A DNA stretch of 22,780 nt. It comes from an uncultured Oscillospiraceae bacterium. Lineage in GTDB: Bacteria > Bacillota > Clostridia > Oscillospirales > Acutalibacteraceae. The position numbers and the translations under genes are program-made. Location: positions 1 to 22,780 of the forward strand of contig CAJUSM010000047.1 in NCBI GenBank assembly GCA_910588935.1, read 5' to 3'. Shown here piece after piece: positions 1 through 6,432 of the stretch. The notes beneath the pieces were generated by a model. The model was not told the origin of the DNA. It worked only from the letters and a program-made list of their open reading frames with translations, and searched no databases. Each line of letters starts with the position of its first letter. The stretch's first letter is position 1.

Positions 1-21
1 TTTCACACGCCTATTCATACA

Positions 22-56
22 CGGCGGCTTTTGAGAGATCAAAGCCGCCGTTTCCT
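22..56 (+). terminator. Rho-independent terminator candidate
   Basis: Perfect 10-bp inverted repeat (22-31 with 41-50, CGGCGGCTTT / AAAGCCGCCG) with a 9-nt loop, followed by a T-rich stretch (TTTCCTTT). It reads as the end of a plus-strand gene lying left of the window. It stands directly before the recombinase remnant, so that remnant is probably cut off from any upstream promoter. Confidence 0.6.
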
Positions 57-90
57 TTGCCTATCAGAAACCTACGACGACCCTAATACC

Positions 91-412
91 GTAAAAGACA
101 CGGATAACCCCCGGAAGTGGATCATTGACGATGAAGCCGCCGAGGTTGTCCACAGGATTTACCGGCTTTGCGTAGAGGGAAAGGGGATCGAAACCACGGC
201 CCGGATATTGCAGGAGGATGGTATTTTGGTGCCCACGCAGTATTGGGAGGAGCAAGGACAGGGGAAAGAACAGGACACAGCGCATCGTGATCCACTATAA
301 CTTCATCGGCGTCCTGGATTTGCGGGAGGTAGAGGAATACCCGGAAAACGTGGTGCTGGACAGCCGCCAGGGTGTGGCGATTGAGTATCTGGTCGGCAAG
401 GCGGGTAAAGAA
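91..412 (+). pseudogene. Remnant of a large serine recombinase (internal deletion and frameshift)
   Basis: Two pieces of one family lie in different frames. Positions 91-246 encode DNPRKWIIDDEAAEVV, then an IYRLCVEGKG stretch and an ARILQEDGI..PTQYW stretch, which read like the recombinase domain of TnpX-like large serine recombinases found on clostridial transposons and conjugative elements. Positions 266-412, one frame over, encode RIVIHYNFIGVLDL and RQGVAIEYL, resembling the C-terminal DUF4368-like tail. The N-terminal resolvase domain with the catalytic serine is absent, and the zinc-ribbon/coiled-coil middle appears deleted between the pieces. There is no start codon with a ribosome site. 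This is a decayed relic that cannot make an active enzyme. The family call is from recognised sequence patterns, not a search. Confidence 0.72.
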
Positions 413-437
413 AAGGGAGCGGCCCGAAAGCCGCTCC
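406..437 (-). terminator. Intrinsic terminator downstream of tRNA-Leu (distal)
   Basis: Perfect 8-bp GC-rich stem (416-423 GGAGCGGC with 430-437 GCCGCTCC) and 6-nt loop. Read on the minus strand the stem is followed by a T-rich tail (CTTTTCTTTA, 406-415). It probably backs up the nearer hairpin at 438-478. Confidence 0.6.
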
Positions 438-478
438 AAAGAAATAGTAAAGGAACAGTCTTTCGACTGTTCCTTTAC
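438..478 (-). terminator. Intrinsic terminator downstream of tRNA-Leu (proximal)
   Basis: Perfect 14-bp inverted repeat (447-460 with 465-478). On the minus strand the loop is GAAA, a stable GNRA tetraloop, and the stem is followed by TATTTCTTT. A third, 8-bp hairpin (484-491 with 501-508) lies between this and the tRNA 3' end. Position and strand fit termination of the tRNA transcript. Confidence 0.65.
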
Positions 479-513
479 ATACGAGTGTTCAGTTGCGTTA
501 TGAACACTTGACA

Positions 514-601
514 TGGTGCCGGTGGCCGGACTCGAACCGGCACGGGTTATTAGCCCGGTGGATTTTGAGTCCACTACGTCTGCCAATTCCATCACACCGG
601 C
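514..601 (-). tRNA. tRNA-Leu (anticodon CAA)
   Basis: The minus strand folds as a long-variable-arm tRNA. The acceptor stem is GCCGGTG (595-601) paired with CACCGGC, then discriminator A at 517 and an encoded CCA at 514-516. The anticodon stem GTGGA/TCCAC encloses the loop CTCAAAA, giving anticodon CAA (reads UUG). The variable arm CGGGCTAATAACCCG forms its own stem, and the T arm carries GGTTCGAGTCC. Length is 88 nt including CCA. The 3' end faces the recombinase remnant, the usual geometry for an island insertion site. Confidence 0.96.
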
Positions 602-621
602 AAATTGCCTTAGCAATCATT

Positions 622-650
622 ATTATACTCGGAAAGGAGGAAAAAAGCAA
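622..650 (-). promoter_or_regulatory. Sigma-A-type promoter of tRNA-Leu
   Basis: On the minus strand, -35 TTGCTT (645-650) and a consensus -10 TATAAT (622-627) are separated by 17 bp. The -10 lies about 20 nt upstream of the mature tRNA 5' end. Confidence 0.75.
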
Positions 651-1046
651 GCTTTTTTTTCCCTTTTTAGGAAGATGGCGGCAGGCAAATAAAAACCTCG
701 CCCCAAAGCCGGAGAAATTGGCTAGGCCGCGGCTGAAACGCCCTCTTGGCAATGCCCTTTGGCTGGGGCAAAAACTGGATGGTTTCTCCCCTGCCCGCCC
801 CCCTTGGCCGACAACTTACAATTTAGATATTTTGTCGAGAATTGTAGAAAAACCCGGGAGGATATGCTATAATCAGAAGCACCGTACATATTCGGCGCTT
901 TCCCTGGGGAAAAATATCCTCACTCAATTGGCCAGGCCCCGCAGCCCAAAGCTTTCACCTTGCCGGGCATGGCCGCCAAAAGGGCATCTCCAAAAGCCTG
1001 GGAAAAGAGCCGGAAAATCCCACCGGGAAAGGATGAAAGCCAACTT
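651..1046. other. Intergenic region and 5' leader of ywlE
   Basis: About 400 nt between the tRNA promoter and ywlE. No credible coding sequence: the long plus-strand frame through here also crosses the tRNA and has no ribosome site. The visible signal is an extended -10 at 865-873. The predicted leader from about 880 to 1046 is GC-rich and carries a small inverted repeat TTTCCC-TG-GGGAAA at 899-912, which could be an operator or be incidental. No known riboswitch was recognised. Confidence 0.5.
842..873 (+). promoter_or_regulatory. Extended -10 promoter for the ywlE-rimI-tsaD operon
   Basis: TGC-TATAAT at 865-873 is a consensus extended -10. The best -35 is TTGTAG at 842-847, but its 20-bp spacing is poor, so the extended element probably carries recognition. 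The implied leader before ywlE is about 165 nt. Confidence 0.6.
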
Positions 1047-1493
1047 ATGAAAATCCTGTTTGTGTGCACGGGCAACACCTGCCGCAGCCCAATGGCCCTG
1101 GGCCTTTTTCTCCACTTGGCAGAGGAAAAGGGCGCCGCTGGGCTGCTTACCGCCGGCAGCGCCGGGCTTTCTGCCGTAGAGGGCCAGCCGGCCTCTGCCC
1201 AGGCCATAGCCGCCTGCCAGGAGGTAGGGGTGGACATTGCCGGCCATCGGGCCCGGCGGCTTGCCGGGGCGGATTTAGCCAGGTGGGACCTGTTCTTTAC
1301 CATGTCCGAGACCCATGCCTATATTTTAGAGCAGGCTGGGGTTCCGGCCAAAAGCATTTATGTCCCCGGCGAGATTGCCGACCCCTTTGGCCAAGAGCTA
1401 GAGGCCTACCGGGCCTGCCGGGAGGAGCTTAGCCGCCAGTTGGAAATTTTTTACCGGGAAGTGGTGGAGCCGGCCTTAAAGCTGGGCCGTTGA
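1047..1493 (+). CDS. ywlE: Low-molecular-weight phosphatase, probable protein-arginine phosphatase
   Basis: 148-residue cytosolic enzyme of the low-molecular-weight protein tyrosine phosphatase family. The P-loop CTGNTCRS gives the nucleophile Cys7, Thr11 and Arg13. The late DPFG motif supplies the general-acid Asp. Thr at the fifth loop position after Cys (CTGNT) is the feature that in Bacillus YwlE selects phosphoarginine over phosphotyrosine, so removal of McsB-type arginine phosphorylation is the likely role. That specificity is inferred from family knowledge. The start at ATG 1047 is chosen because the fold begins there (MKILFVCTGN) and an AAAGGA-like ribosome site lies upstream; the open frame extends further left but without homology. 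It is first gene of a run with rimI (36-nt gap) and tsaD. Length is normal. Confidence 0.88.
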   Translation: MKILFVCTGNTCRSPMALGLFLHLAEEKGAAGLLTAGSAGLSAVEGQPASAQAIAACQEVGVDIAGHRARRLAGADLARWDLFFTMSETHAYILEQAGVPAKSIYVPGEIADPFGQELEAYRACREELSRQLEIFYREVVEPALKLGR

Positions 1494-1529
1494 ATAGGGG
1501 CTTGCCCCGGAAATGAGGGAGAAAATATT

Positions 1530-1979
1530 ATGAAAGTAGTGCCATTAACCGAAAAAACCCTGAAAGCCGCCCATCATCTAGAGGAACTCTGCTTCTCTCA
1601 GCCCTGGACCCTGCAGGGTATAGAGGAAGAGCTGAACAACCCCAACGCCCTATACCTCATTGTAGAAGAAGAGGGCCAGGTACTGGGGTACGGGGGGCTG
1701 CAGTTTGCCGCCAGCGAATTTTATATTACCAACATTGCCGTCCACCCAGACCACCGGCGCAAGGGGGTGGGCAGGGCCCTGGTAAAGGCCCTGGTGGGCT
1801 GGGCAGACCAGCAGGATGGGGAGTTTGTCTCTCTAGAGGTCCGGCCCTCCAACCTGGGGGCCATCCGGCTGTATGAGTCCCTGGGCTTTGTCCAGGTGGG
1901 CCAGCGCAAAAACTTTTACAGCTGCCCCAAAGAGGACGGCCTCATCCTTACCCTAACCCTGGCGGGAGGCAAATCATGA
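1530..1979 (+). CDS. rimI: Ribosomal protein S18-alanine N-acetyltransferase (GNAT family)
   Basis: 149 residues, the usual RimI length. The GNAT acetyl-CoA site is RRKGVG at residues 76-81, preceded by the beta-strand ITNIAVHP. The C-terminal YESLGFVQVGQRKNFY segment matches the RimI pattern. The product is expected to acetylate the N-terminal alanine of ribosomal protein S18; other protein substrates cannot be excluded. A GAGGGAG ribosome site lies about 9 nt before ATG 1530. Its stop codon overlaps the tsaD start (ATGA at 1976-1979), indicating translational coupling. The rimI-tsaD pairing is common in Firmicutes and supports the name. Confidence 0.88.
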   Translation: MKVVPLTEKTLKAAHHLEELCFSQPWTLQGIEEELNNPNALYLIVEEEGQVLGYGGLQFAASEFYITNIAVHPDHRRKGVGRALVKALVGWADQQDGEFVSLEVRPSNLGAIRLYESLGFVQVGQRKNFYSCPKEDGLILTLTLAGGKS

Positions 1980-3025
1980 TTGTGCTGGGTATTGAAAGCT
2001 CCTGCGATGAAACCGCCGCGGCTTTGGTAGAGGACGGGCGGCGGGTGCTCTCCTCTGTAATTGCCAGCCAGGTGGAGGAGCACAAAATATACGGGGGCGT
2101 AGTGCCAGAGATCGCCTCTCGCCGGCACAGCGAGGCTATTGTAGCCGTAACCCGCCAGGCCCTAGACCAGGCCGGCAAAACCTTAAACCAGGTGGACGCG
2201 ATAGCCGTAACCTATGCCCCGGGCTTAATTGGGGCCCTGCTGGTGGGGCTGAACTTTGCCAAGGCCCTGGCCCTTTCCGCCGGCCTGCCCCTGGTGCCTG
2301 TCCACCATCTGCGGGGGCATATTGCCGCCAATTATCTCAGCCACCCCGGGCTAGAGCCCCCTTTCCTGTGCCTGGTGGTTTCTGGGGGCCACTCCCACAT
2401 TGTGGCGGTGGAGGATTACACCCGGCTGCGGGTGCTAGGCCGCACCAGAGATGACGCTGCCGGCGAGGCCTTCGACAAGGCCGCCCGGGCTATGGGCATC
2501 CCATACCCAGGCGGGGTGGAGCTGGACAGGCTGGCGGAGGAGGGCAACCCAGGGGCTTTCCCGCTGCCCAGGCCCCGGGTAGACGGCTCTCCCCTGGACT
2601 TTAGCTTTTCCGGTTTAAAAACCGCGGTGCTAAACCTGCTGCACAACGCGGCCCAGCGGGGAGAAAAGGTAAATATCCCGGATCTTTGCGCCTCTTACCG
2701 CCAAGCCGTGGTAGGCTGCCTGGTCGAAAACTTTCGCGGGGCAGGGGAACAGACAGGCATTGGAACCCTGGCGGCGGCGGGAGGCGTATCTGCCAACCGC
2801 CTGCTCCGCCGGGAGCTGGAGAAATTGGGCAAGGACACAGGCAAGCCCCTGTTTTTGCCCCAGCTAAACTTATGCGGGGACAATGGAGCCATGATCGCCG
2901 CCCAGGGCTACTACGAGTACCAGGCCGGCCACCAGGCGGGAATGGAGCTAAACGCCTATGCTCAGCGGGAGATCGGCTTGGACGCCTCGGTCAATCTCCC
3001 CTGTGCAAAGACGTCGCGCTTCTAA
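1976..3025 (+). CDS. tsaD: tRNA N6-threonylcarbamoyladenosine transferase TsaD
   Basis: 349-residue ASKHA-fold enzyme that transfers the threonylcarbamoyl group onto A37 of ANN-decoding tRNAs, working with TsaB and TsaE. Visible hallmarks are the N-terminal GIESSCDET, the metal ligands His111 and His115 in HHLRGH, the VSGGHS phosphate loop, the FSFSGLKTA segment, and the late CGDNGAMIA with the third metal ligand Asp. Length is close to the usual 330-345. It overlaps rimI by 4 nt. tsaB and tsaE, often immediate neighbours in Firmicutes, are not in this operon and must be elsewhere. The last residues (after about 335) look unconserved. Confidence 0.95.
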   Translation: MIVLGIESSCDETAAALVEDGRRVLSSVIASQVEEHKIYGGVVPEIASRRHSEAIVAVTRQALDQAGKTLNQVDAIAVTYAPGLIGALLVGLNFAKALALSAGLPLVPVHHLRGHIAANYLSHPGLEPPFLCLVVSGGHSHIVAVEDYTRLRVLGRTRDDAAGEAFDKAARAMGIPYPGGVELDRLAEEGNPGAFPLPRPRVDGSPLDFSFSGLKTAVLNLLHNAAQRGEKVNIPDLCASYRQAVVGCLVENFRGAGEQTGIGTLAAAGGVSANRLLRRELEKLGKDTGKPLFLPQLNLCGDNGAMIAAQGYYEYQAGHQAGMELNAYAQREIGLDASVNLPCAKTSRF

Positions 3026-3108
3026 AAATGGAGCGGAGCAGATCAGGTGGCCGGCAAGCAGGGCAGGTTCCAGGCACAGCTCTCTCCGTATTGTCAGGCA
3101 GCACATTT

Positions 3109-3157
3109 CAACAAAACCAGCCGCGGGCTAAAAATGCGCTTGCAGCTGGTTTTGTTG
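3109..3157 (+). terminator. Long inverted repeat after tsaD, possible terminator
   Basis: Perfect 13-bp inverted repeat (3109-3121 with 3145-3157) with a 23-nt loop, about 85 nt past the tsaD stop. The 3' arm is T-rich (GGTTTTGTTG) but there is no clean T-run beyond it, so termination is only plausible. Confidence 0.4.
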
Positions 3158-3183
3158 TTACGCCTGTCCGTTTTTTGGGGGAG

Positions 3184-3212
3184 AAAAAGGCCCTCTTGTA
3201 AAAAGCGGGCCT
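3184..3212 (-). terminator. Intrinsic terminator of the serine hydrolase gene
   Basis: Minus-strand stem AGGCCC (3207-3212) with GGGCCT (3188-3193), loop of 13 nt, followed by TTTT. It lies 14 nt after the hydrolase stop codon. Confidence 0.6.
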
Positions 3213-3225
3213 GCTTATACAGCGC

Positions 3226-4101
3226 TTACAGCTGGCAGTAGATATGGTCGAACACCGCCGAAAGCAGCTTCTCTGTCTCCCGGCTTTCGGCAACAACGGT
3301 AACCACGGCGTTCTTCTCCCGAATCAAAATGGAGAACTGCCCGTACTTGCCATCCGCTCTAAAAGAGCCGTGCCTGCCGCCCCAGAACAGGTAGCCATAG
3401 CCATAGCCGCCGTTCTCCACCTGCTTTTTGGTGGATTCCGCAACCCAGCCCTCGGGCACCAGCCGCCTGCCCTGCCAGCTGCCGTTTTGCAGGTAGAGCA
3501 GGCCAAACTTATGCAGCTCGTCCAGGGTTAGAAAAAGCCCTCCCGCGCCAAAGGTATTCCCCAAGGGGTCCACCTCCCAGGTAGGCAGCTGAATGCCCAG
3601 GGGGGTAAACAGCCTGGGCATTAGGTACTGGACCAGGCTGCAGCCTGCCCGGCGCTGAACCAGAACGCCGGCCAAATACGGCCCCACATTGTTGTAAACA
3701 AACTTTGTGCCTGGCTCATACAAAAAAGGCTGGGCCAAGGCCAGCTTAACCCAGTTTCGCTCTGGATAGTAGGGCCGGTCCTCGCCCATAAGAAAGGCCT
3801 TGGGCTGTCCCAGGCACATGGTCAGCAGGTCCCGCGCCGTGGCCTTTTCCAGGTTTTCCTGTACCGTCTCGGGGAGCTCCTCTGGAAACACGTCTATAAG
3901 CCGCTCATCCAGAGAGAGCAGGCCCTCCCCAATCGCAATGCCCACAGCGGCAGAGGTAAAGCTTTTGCTGGCGGAGTAAATATTCCGGCGGCAAGCCCCC
4001 TCCCAGGTGTGGCGGGCAATCTCCCGCCCGTTTTGGCTGACCACCACGCCCAGGGCGCGCAGGGGAGTAGCGGCATCAATAAATGAGGCAAGTTGAATCA
4101 T
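3226..4101 (-). CDS. Serine hydrolase, beta-lactamase class C / PBP4-like fold
   Basis: 291 residues. The SxxK nucleophile motif is SASK (Ser43, Lys46) and the second-site motif is Y136-N-N138. The late HGS segment (in GGRHGSF) sits where the family's third motif occurs. Class C-like topology is also shown by the DLLTMCLG and GLFLTLDELHKFGLLYL stretches. There is no signal peptide or transmembrane helix, so it is likely cytosolic, which argues against a secreted beta-lactamase. Members include esterases, amidases and peptidases, and substrate cannot be read from the sequence. Start ATG at 4101 has an AGGAGG ribosome site at the right spacing. It is a single-gene unit with its own promoter and terminator. 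Confidence 0.85.
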   Translation of the reverse strand: MIQLASFIDAATPLRALGVVVSQNGREIARHTWEGACRRNIYSASKSFTSAAVGIAIGEGLLSLDERLIDVFPEELPETVQENLEKATARDLLTMCLGQPKAFLMGEDRPYYPERNWVKLALAQPFLYEPGTKFVYNNVGPYLAGVLVQRRAGCSLVQYLMPRLFTPLGIQLPTWEVDPLGNTFGAGGLFLTLDELHKFGLLYLQNGSWQGRRLVPEGWVAESTKKQVENGGYGYGYLFWGGRHGSFRADGKYGQFSILIREKNAVVTVVAESRETEKLLSAVFDHIYCQL

Positions 4102-4119
4102 GATAAATCCTCCTTTCTG

Positions 4120-4131
4120 GGGTACATACCC
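4120..4131. promoter_or_regulatory. Operator-like palindrome after the hydrolase promoter
   Basis: GGGTA-2 nt-TACCC inverted repeat directly abutting the -10 on its downstream side, covering the expected transcription start. Position suits repressor binding; no regulator gene lies beside it. Confidence 0.35.
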
Positions 4132-4160
4132 AGTTTACTTGGGGTTGCTTTTTTTGTCAA
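4132..4160 (-). promoter_or_regulatory. Sigma-A promoter of the serine hydrolase gene
   Basis: Consensus -35 TTGACA (4155-4160 on the minus strand), 17-bp spacer, -10 TAAACT (4132-4137). The start codon lies about 30 nt downstream of the -10. Confidence 0.75.
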
Positions 4161-4282
4161 GCCTTGGTTTTCCGCGGGAGTGTCCGAACAGAAGATTTTA
4201 TGGCAAAAGACCCTTTGCAGGAAGAGCTAAAAACCAGGTGCTTATAGAGAAAGCGTGAAAAGTTGGTTAGGGTTCGGGACGA

Positions 4283-4306
4283 TCGGGATTGCATCCCGAG
4301 CTTTTT
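4283..4306 (+). terminator. Terminator-like hairpin
   Basis: Stem TCGGGA (4283-4288) with TCCCGA (4294-4299), 5-nt loop, followed by GCTTTTTC. It reads on the plus strand but no plus-strand gene ends close by. It may be left from a lost gene or end a short untranslated transcript. Confidence 0.45.
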
Positions 4307-4420
4307 CTTCATTACCAGCCTCATTTATGGAAACATTCGGCCGTACACGGCTCATTCTACCCACAGTTGAACCTGCCCCTTGAATTCGCAAATGAAGTTA
4401 TACCCGTATTCCCTCTTTTA

Positions 4421-4429
4421 TGCTATACT
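4421..4429 (+). promoter_or_regulatory. Extended -10 promoter of the HTH-methyltransferase/purC pair
   Basis: TGC-TATACT at 4421-4429, an extended -10 one base from consensus; no good -35 at 17 bp. The start codon at 4452 leaves a short leader. The closeness of promoter and an XRE-domain product suggests autoregulation, which is inference. Confidence 0.5.
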
Positions 4430-4451
4430 GGCCTTGAAAGGAGGGGGTGTT

Positions 4452-5282
4452 ATGGGCAATCAGGTTGGCAGGAACATTCATACCCTGCGCAAGCAGCAGG
4501 GGCTGACCCAGGAGCAACTGGCAGAATCGGTAAAAGTGTCTTTTCAGGCTGTCTCCAAGTGGGAGACTGGCAACTCCTTGCCAGACATTTCCACGCTTCC
4601 CCTATTGGCTAATGTCCTGCACTGCAGCATTGATCAGCTGATGGGCTATGCGGCAGAGCAGAAACGCATTACCGACTATGAAGAACGCTATAAGGCCAAT
4701 GGCTACTATTGGGGCGTGCAGCCCTCCCATATGTGTTATGAGGTAATGAAGCTTTGCCCCCCCATAAAGCCTCTGCGCCTGCTGGATGTGGCTTGCGGCG
4801 AAGGGAAAAACGCGGTGTTTTTCGCCCGCAATGGGTACAGCGTCACCGCTTTTGACGCGGCACGCCTGGGGTTGGACAAGGCAGAACGCCTTGCCGAAAA
4901 GGTTCAGGTGGATATCAATTTTTTCCAGGCCGATCTCCGGGATTTCCGGCTGGACAGTGATTTTGACATTGTGTTCTGTTCTGGCTCCTTGCATTATATT
5001 TCTCAAGAACTGCGTCGGGAAATATTGGAAAATTACCAGGCGCACACAACAGATGCCGGGCTTCATGCCCTGAACGTATTTGTGCGGAAACCTTTCCTCA
5101 TTACGGAATCCGACCAGCGAGAAGGCCGTTATAAATGGGTGTCCGGTGAGCTTTTCACTTATTACGCCGACTGGCTCATCGCCCACTGCGAGGAGAAAAT
5201 TTTCGACTGCATGAGCGGCGGCACGCTCCACAAGCATTGTATGGACACCCTGTACGCCATCAAGCAAACCGCCGCAATTTGA
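4452..5282 (+). CDS. XRE-family HTH fused to a TehB-like SAM-dependent methyltransferase
   Basis: 276-residue two-domain protein. Residues about 6-60 form a Cro/C1-type helix-turn-helix (LRKQQGLTQEQLAES, then VSKWETGNSLPD). Residues about 90-270 form a Rossmann methyltransferase, with SAM motif I LLDVACGEGKNA, an acidic residue ending strand 2 (VTAFD), and GELFTYYADW followed by a late LH segment resembling the TehB family of tellurite-resistance methyltransferases. The likely role is a DNA-binding regulator that also binds or uses SAM; the methyl acceptor is unknown. Start ATG 4452 is chosen for the strong GGAGGGGG site and because the HTH begins there; the frame is open further left. purC follows after 23 nt. 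Base composition is less GC-rich than flanking genes, suggesting separate origin. Confidence 0.85.
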   Translation: MGNQVGRNIHTLRKQQGLTQEQLAESVKVSFQAVSKWETGNSLPDISTLPLLANVLHCSIDQLMGYAAEQKRITDYEERYKANGYYWGVQPSHMCYEVMKLCPPIKPLRLLDVACGEGKNAVFFARNGYSVTAFDAARLGLDKAERLAEKVQVDINFFQADLRDFRLDSDFDIVFCSGSLHYISQELRREILENYQAHTTDAGLHALNVFVRKPFLITESDQREGRYKWVSGELFTYYADWLIAHCEEKIFDCMSGGTLHKHCMDTLYAIKQTAAI

Positions 5283-5305
5283 GTGTTGGGAAAAGGGAGG
5301 AACCT

Positions 5306-6133
5306 ATGAAAAAAATTATTTCCGGCAAAGTAAGAGAAGTTTACGAAGCGGGCGAGAACCGGCTGGCTATTGTGGCTACGGACAGGATCTCCGCATTCGA
5401 TGTCATTTTGGGATCTGTCATAAAGGACAAGGGGATCGCGCTTACACAGATATCCAACTTTTGGTTTGACTTTACCCGCGCTATCGTGCCAAACCACATC
5501 CTTTCAGCTAACCCTGCTGGGTTGCCCCAGCCCTACCAGAAGCGCACGGTCTTGGTTAAGAAACTGGACATGCTGCCTTATGAATTCATCGTGCGGGGAT
5601 ATATGTTTGGCAGCTTGTGGAAAGAGTACCAGGCGGCTGGGAGCTATCATGGAAATAAATATCAGCTGGCAGAAAAACTACCGGAGCCTGTTCTGACGCC
5701 CTCGGCAAAGAACAGCGCGGGGCACGATGAAAATATATCGGTCGAAAGGCTGCAGCGGGAGCTGGGCCCGGATGAGGCGGAAAAAATCTGTAAAATCTGC
5801 TTTGCTCTCTACAAAACCTGTGCAGCACACGCTTTACAAAAGGGCATCATCCTTGTAGACGCGAAATTCGAGTTTGGGTATGATGAAGATGGTACTCTCA
5901 CCTTGGGCGATGAAATTTGCACGCCGGATTCCAGCCGGTTTTGGGCAGCGGAGGACTACCGGACAGGCGTATCGCCAAAGTGCTTTGACAAGCAGTTCGT
6001 GCGGGATTGGCTGATAGACCATAGCTTGGACGGCGCAGAGCCCGGGCCCACGCTGCCGGAGGATATCGCGCGCACTACGGAGGGGCTTTATAAAGAATGT
6101 TTCCGGCGGCTTACGGGGAGACAGGAGTACTAG
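5306..6133 (+). CDS. purC: Phosphoribosylaminoimidazole-succinocarboxamide synthase (SAICAR synthetase)
   Basis: 275-residue enzyme of de novo purine synthesis that joins aspartate to CAIR using ATP. Diagnostic stretches are SGKVREVY near the N-terminus (nucleotide-binding start), ATDRISAFDV, EFIVRGYMFGSLWKEY, GHDENIS around residue 140, and the family signature LVDAKFEFG at about 183-191 followed by LGDEICTPDSSRFW. It has the longer form (the common short bacterial form is about 235). ATG 5306 has a GGGAGG site at good spacing. It stands outside any pur operon, directly behind the methyltransferase gene, and shares that gene's composition. It could be the only copy or a transferred paralogue. 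Confidence 0.95.
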   Translation: MKKIISGKVREVYEAGENRLAIVATDRISAFDVILGSVIKDKGIALTQISNFWFDFTRAIVPNHILSANPAGLPQPYQKRTVLVKKLDMLPYEFIVRGYMFGSLWKEYQAAGSYHGNKYQLAEKLPEPVLTPSAKNSAGHDENISVERLQRELGPDEAEKICKICFALYKTCAAHALQKGIILVDAKFEFGYDEDGTLTLGDEICTPDSSRFWAAEDYRTGVSPKCFDKQFVRDWLIDHSLDGAEPGPTLPEDIARTTEGLYKECFRRLTGRQEY

Positions 6134-6182
6134 CTGGAGTTTTTGTTTAATGCGGAAAGACAGAGAATCCGGTCAGGGCAGG

Positions 6183-6326
6183 CGCTTTCCCAGAAAGCTG
6201 GAAAACCTTCAGGCCGTTCTTACTGTTTTCGTTCGCGCTTATAACCGCTTTGGCGCGCGGAAAAGCCGTTATTGCTCCCGCCATCCTGGGGCAGCTGTCC
6301 CTTTTTCACTCTTTGACTTCTTTTAC
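6183..6326 (+). pseudogene. Possible C-terminal remnant of a transposase
   Basis: The 299-nt gap after purC contains a protein-like stretch in one frame: FPRKLENLQAVL, then VRAYNRFGARK and PFSLFDFF. The pattern (leucine-rich helix, AYN-FG, then PFS--DF) recalls the C-terminal end of DDE-type transposases or integrases, but I cannot assign a family. No start codon with ribosome site, no catalytic residues and no inverted repeats are visible, and the frame then runs on into non-coding sequence. The rest of the gap (6327-6362) shows nothing before the next promoter. Confidence 0.35.
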
Positions 6327-6362
6327 CCCTGCGTTTGCACACTCCCCTCCTCCTTCCCCATC

Positions 6363-6391
6363 TTGACAACCCTCTGCCCATTGGGTAAAAT
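6363..6391 (+). promoter_or_regulatory. Sigma-A promoter of the DUF3842 gene
   Basis: Consensus -35 TTGACA (6363-6368), exactly 17 bp, -10 TAAAAT (6386-6391). The start codon is 42 nt downstream of the -10. Confidence 0.8.
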
Positions 6392-6432
6392 TGGTGTGAG
6401 TACCAAAATACAAATGGGGCAGGGTCATCATC

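Larger units (their letters stand above)
4161..4451. other. Intergenic region before the methyltransferase
   Basis: Contains the hairpin at 4283-4306 and an extended -10 at 4421-4429. A 15-codon reading frame at 4200-4247 (MAKDPLQEELK...) has no convincing ribosome site and no recognised match. Nothing else is supported. Confidence 0.4.

Noticed and set aside
641..658. AAAAAAGC-AA-GCTTTTTT palindrome as a terminator
   Set aside because: The 2-nt loop is sterically impossible as drawn, the stem is almost all A-T, and it overlaps the tRNA promoter -35.
493..1050. 185-codon plus-strand open frame
   Set aside because: It runs antisense through the tRNA and its promoter, then through non-coding leader; no ribosome site and unlikely composition.
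2686..3201. 171-codon plus-strand frame overlapping the tsaD 3' end
   Set aside because: Arginine/proline-rich shadow in another frame of tsaD, continuing into the intergenic hairpin.
4602..5267. 221-codon minus-strand open frame opposite the methyltransferase
   Set aside because: The plus strand encodes an HTH and SAM-binding motifs, so the antisense frame is incidental.
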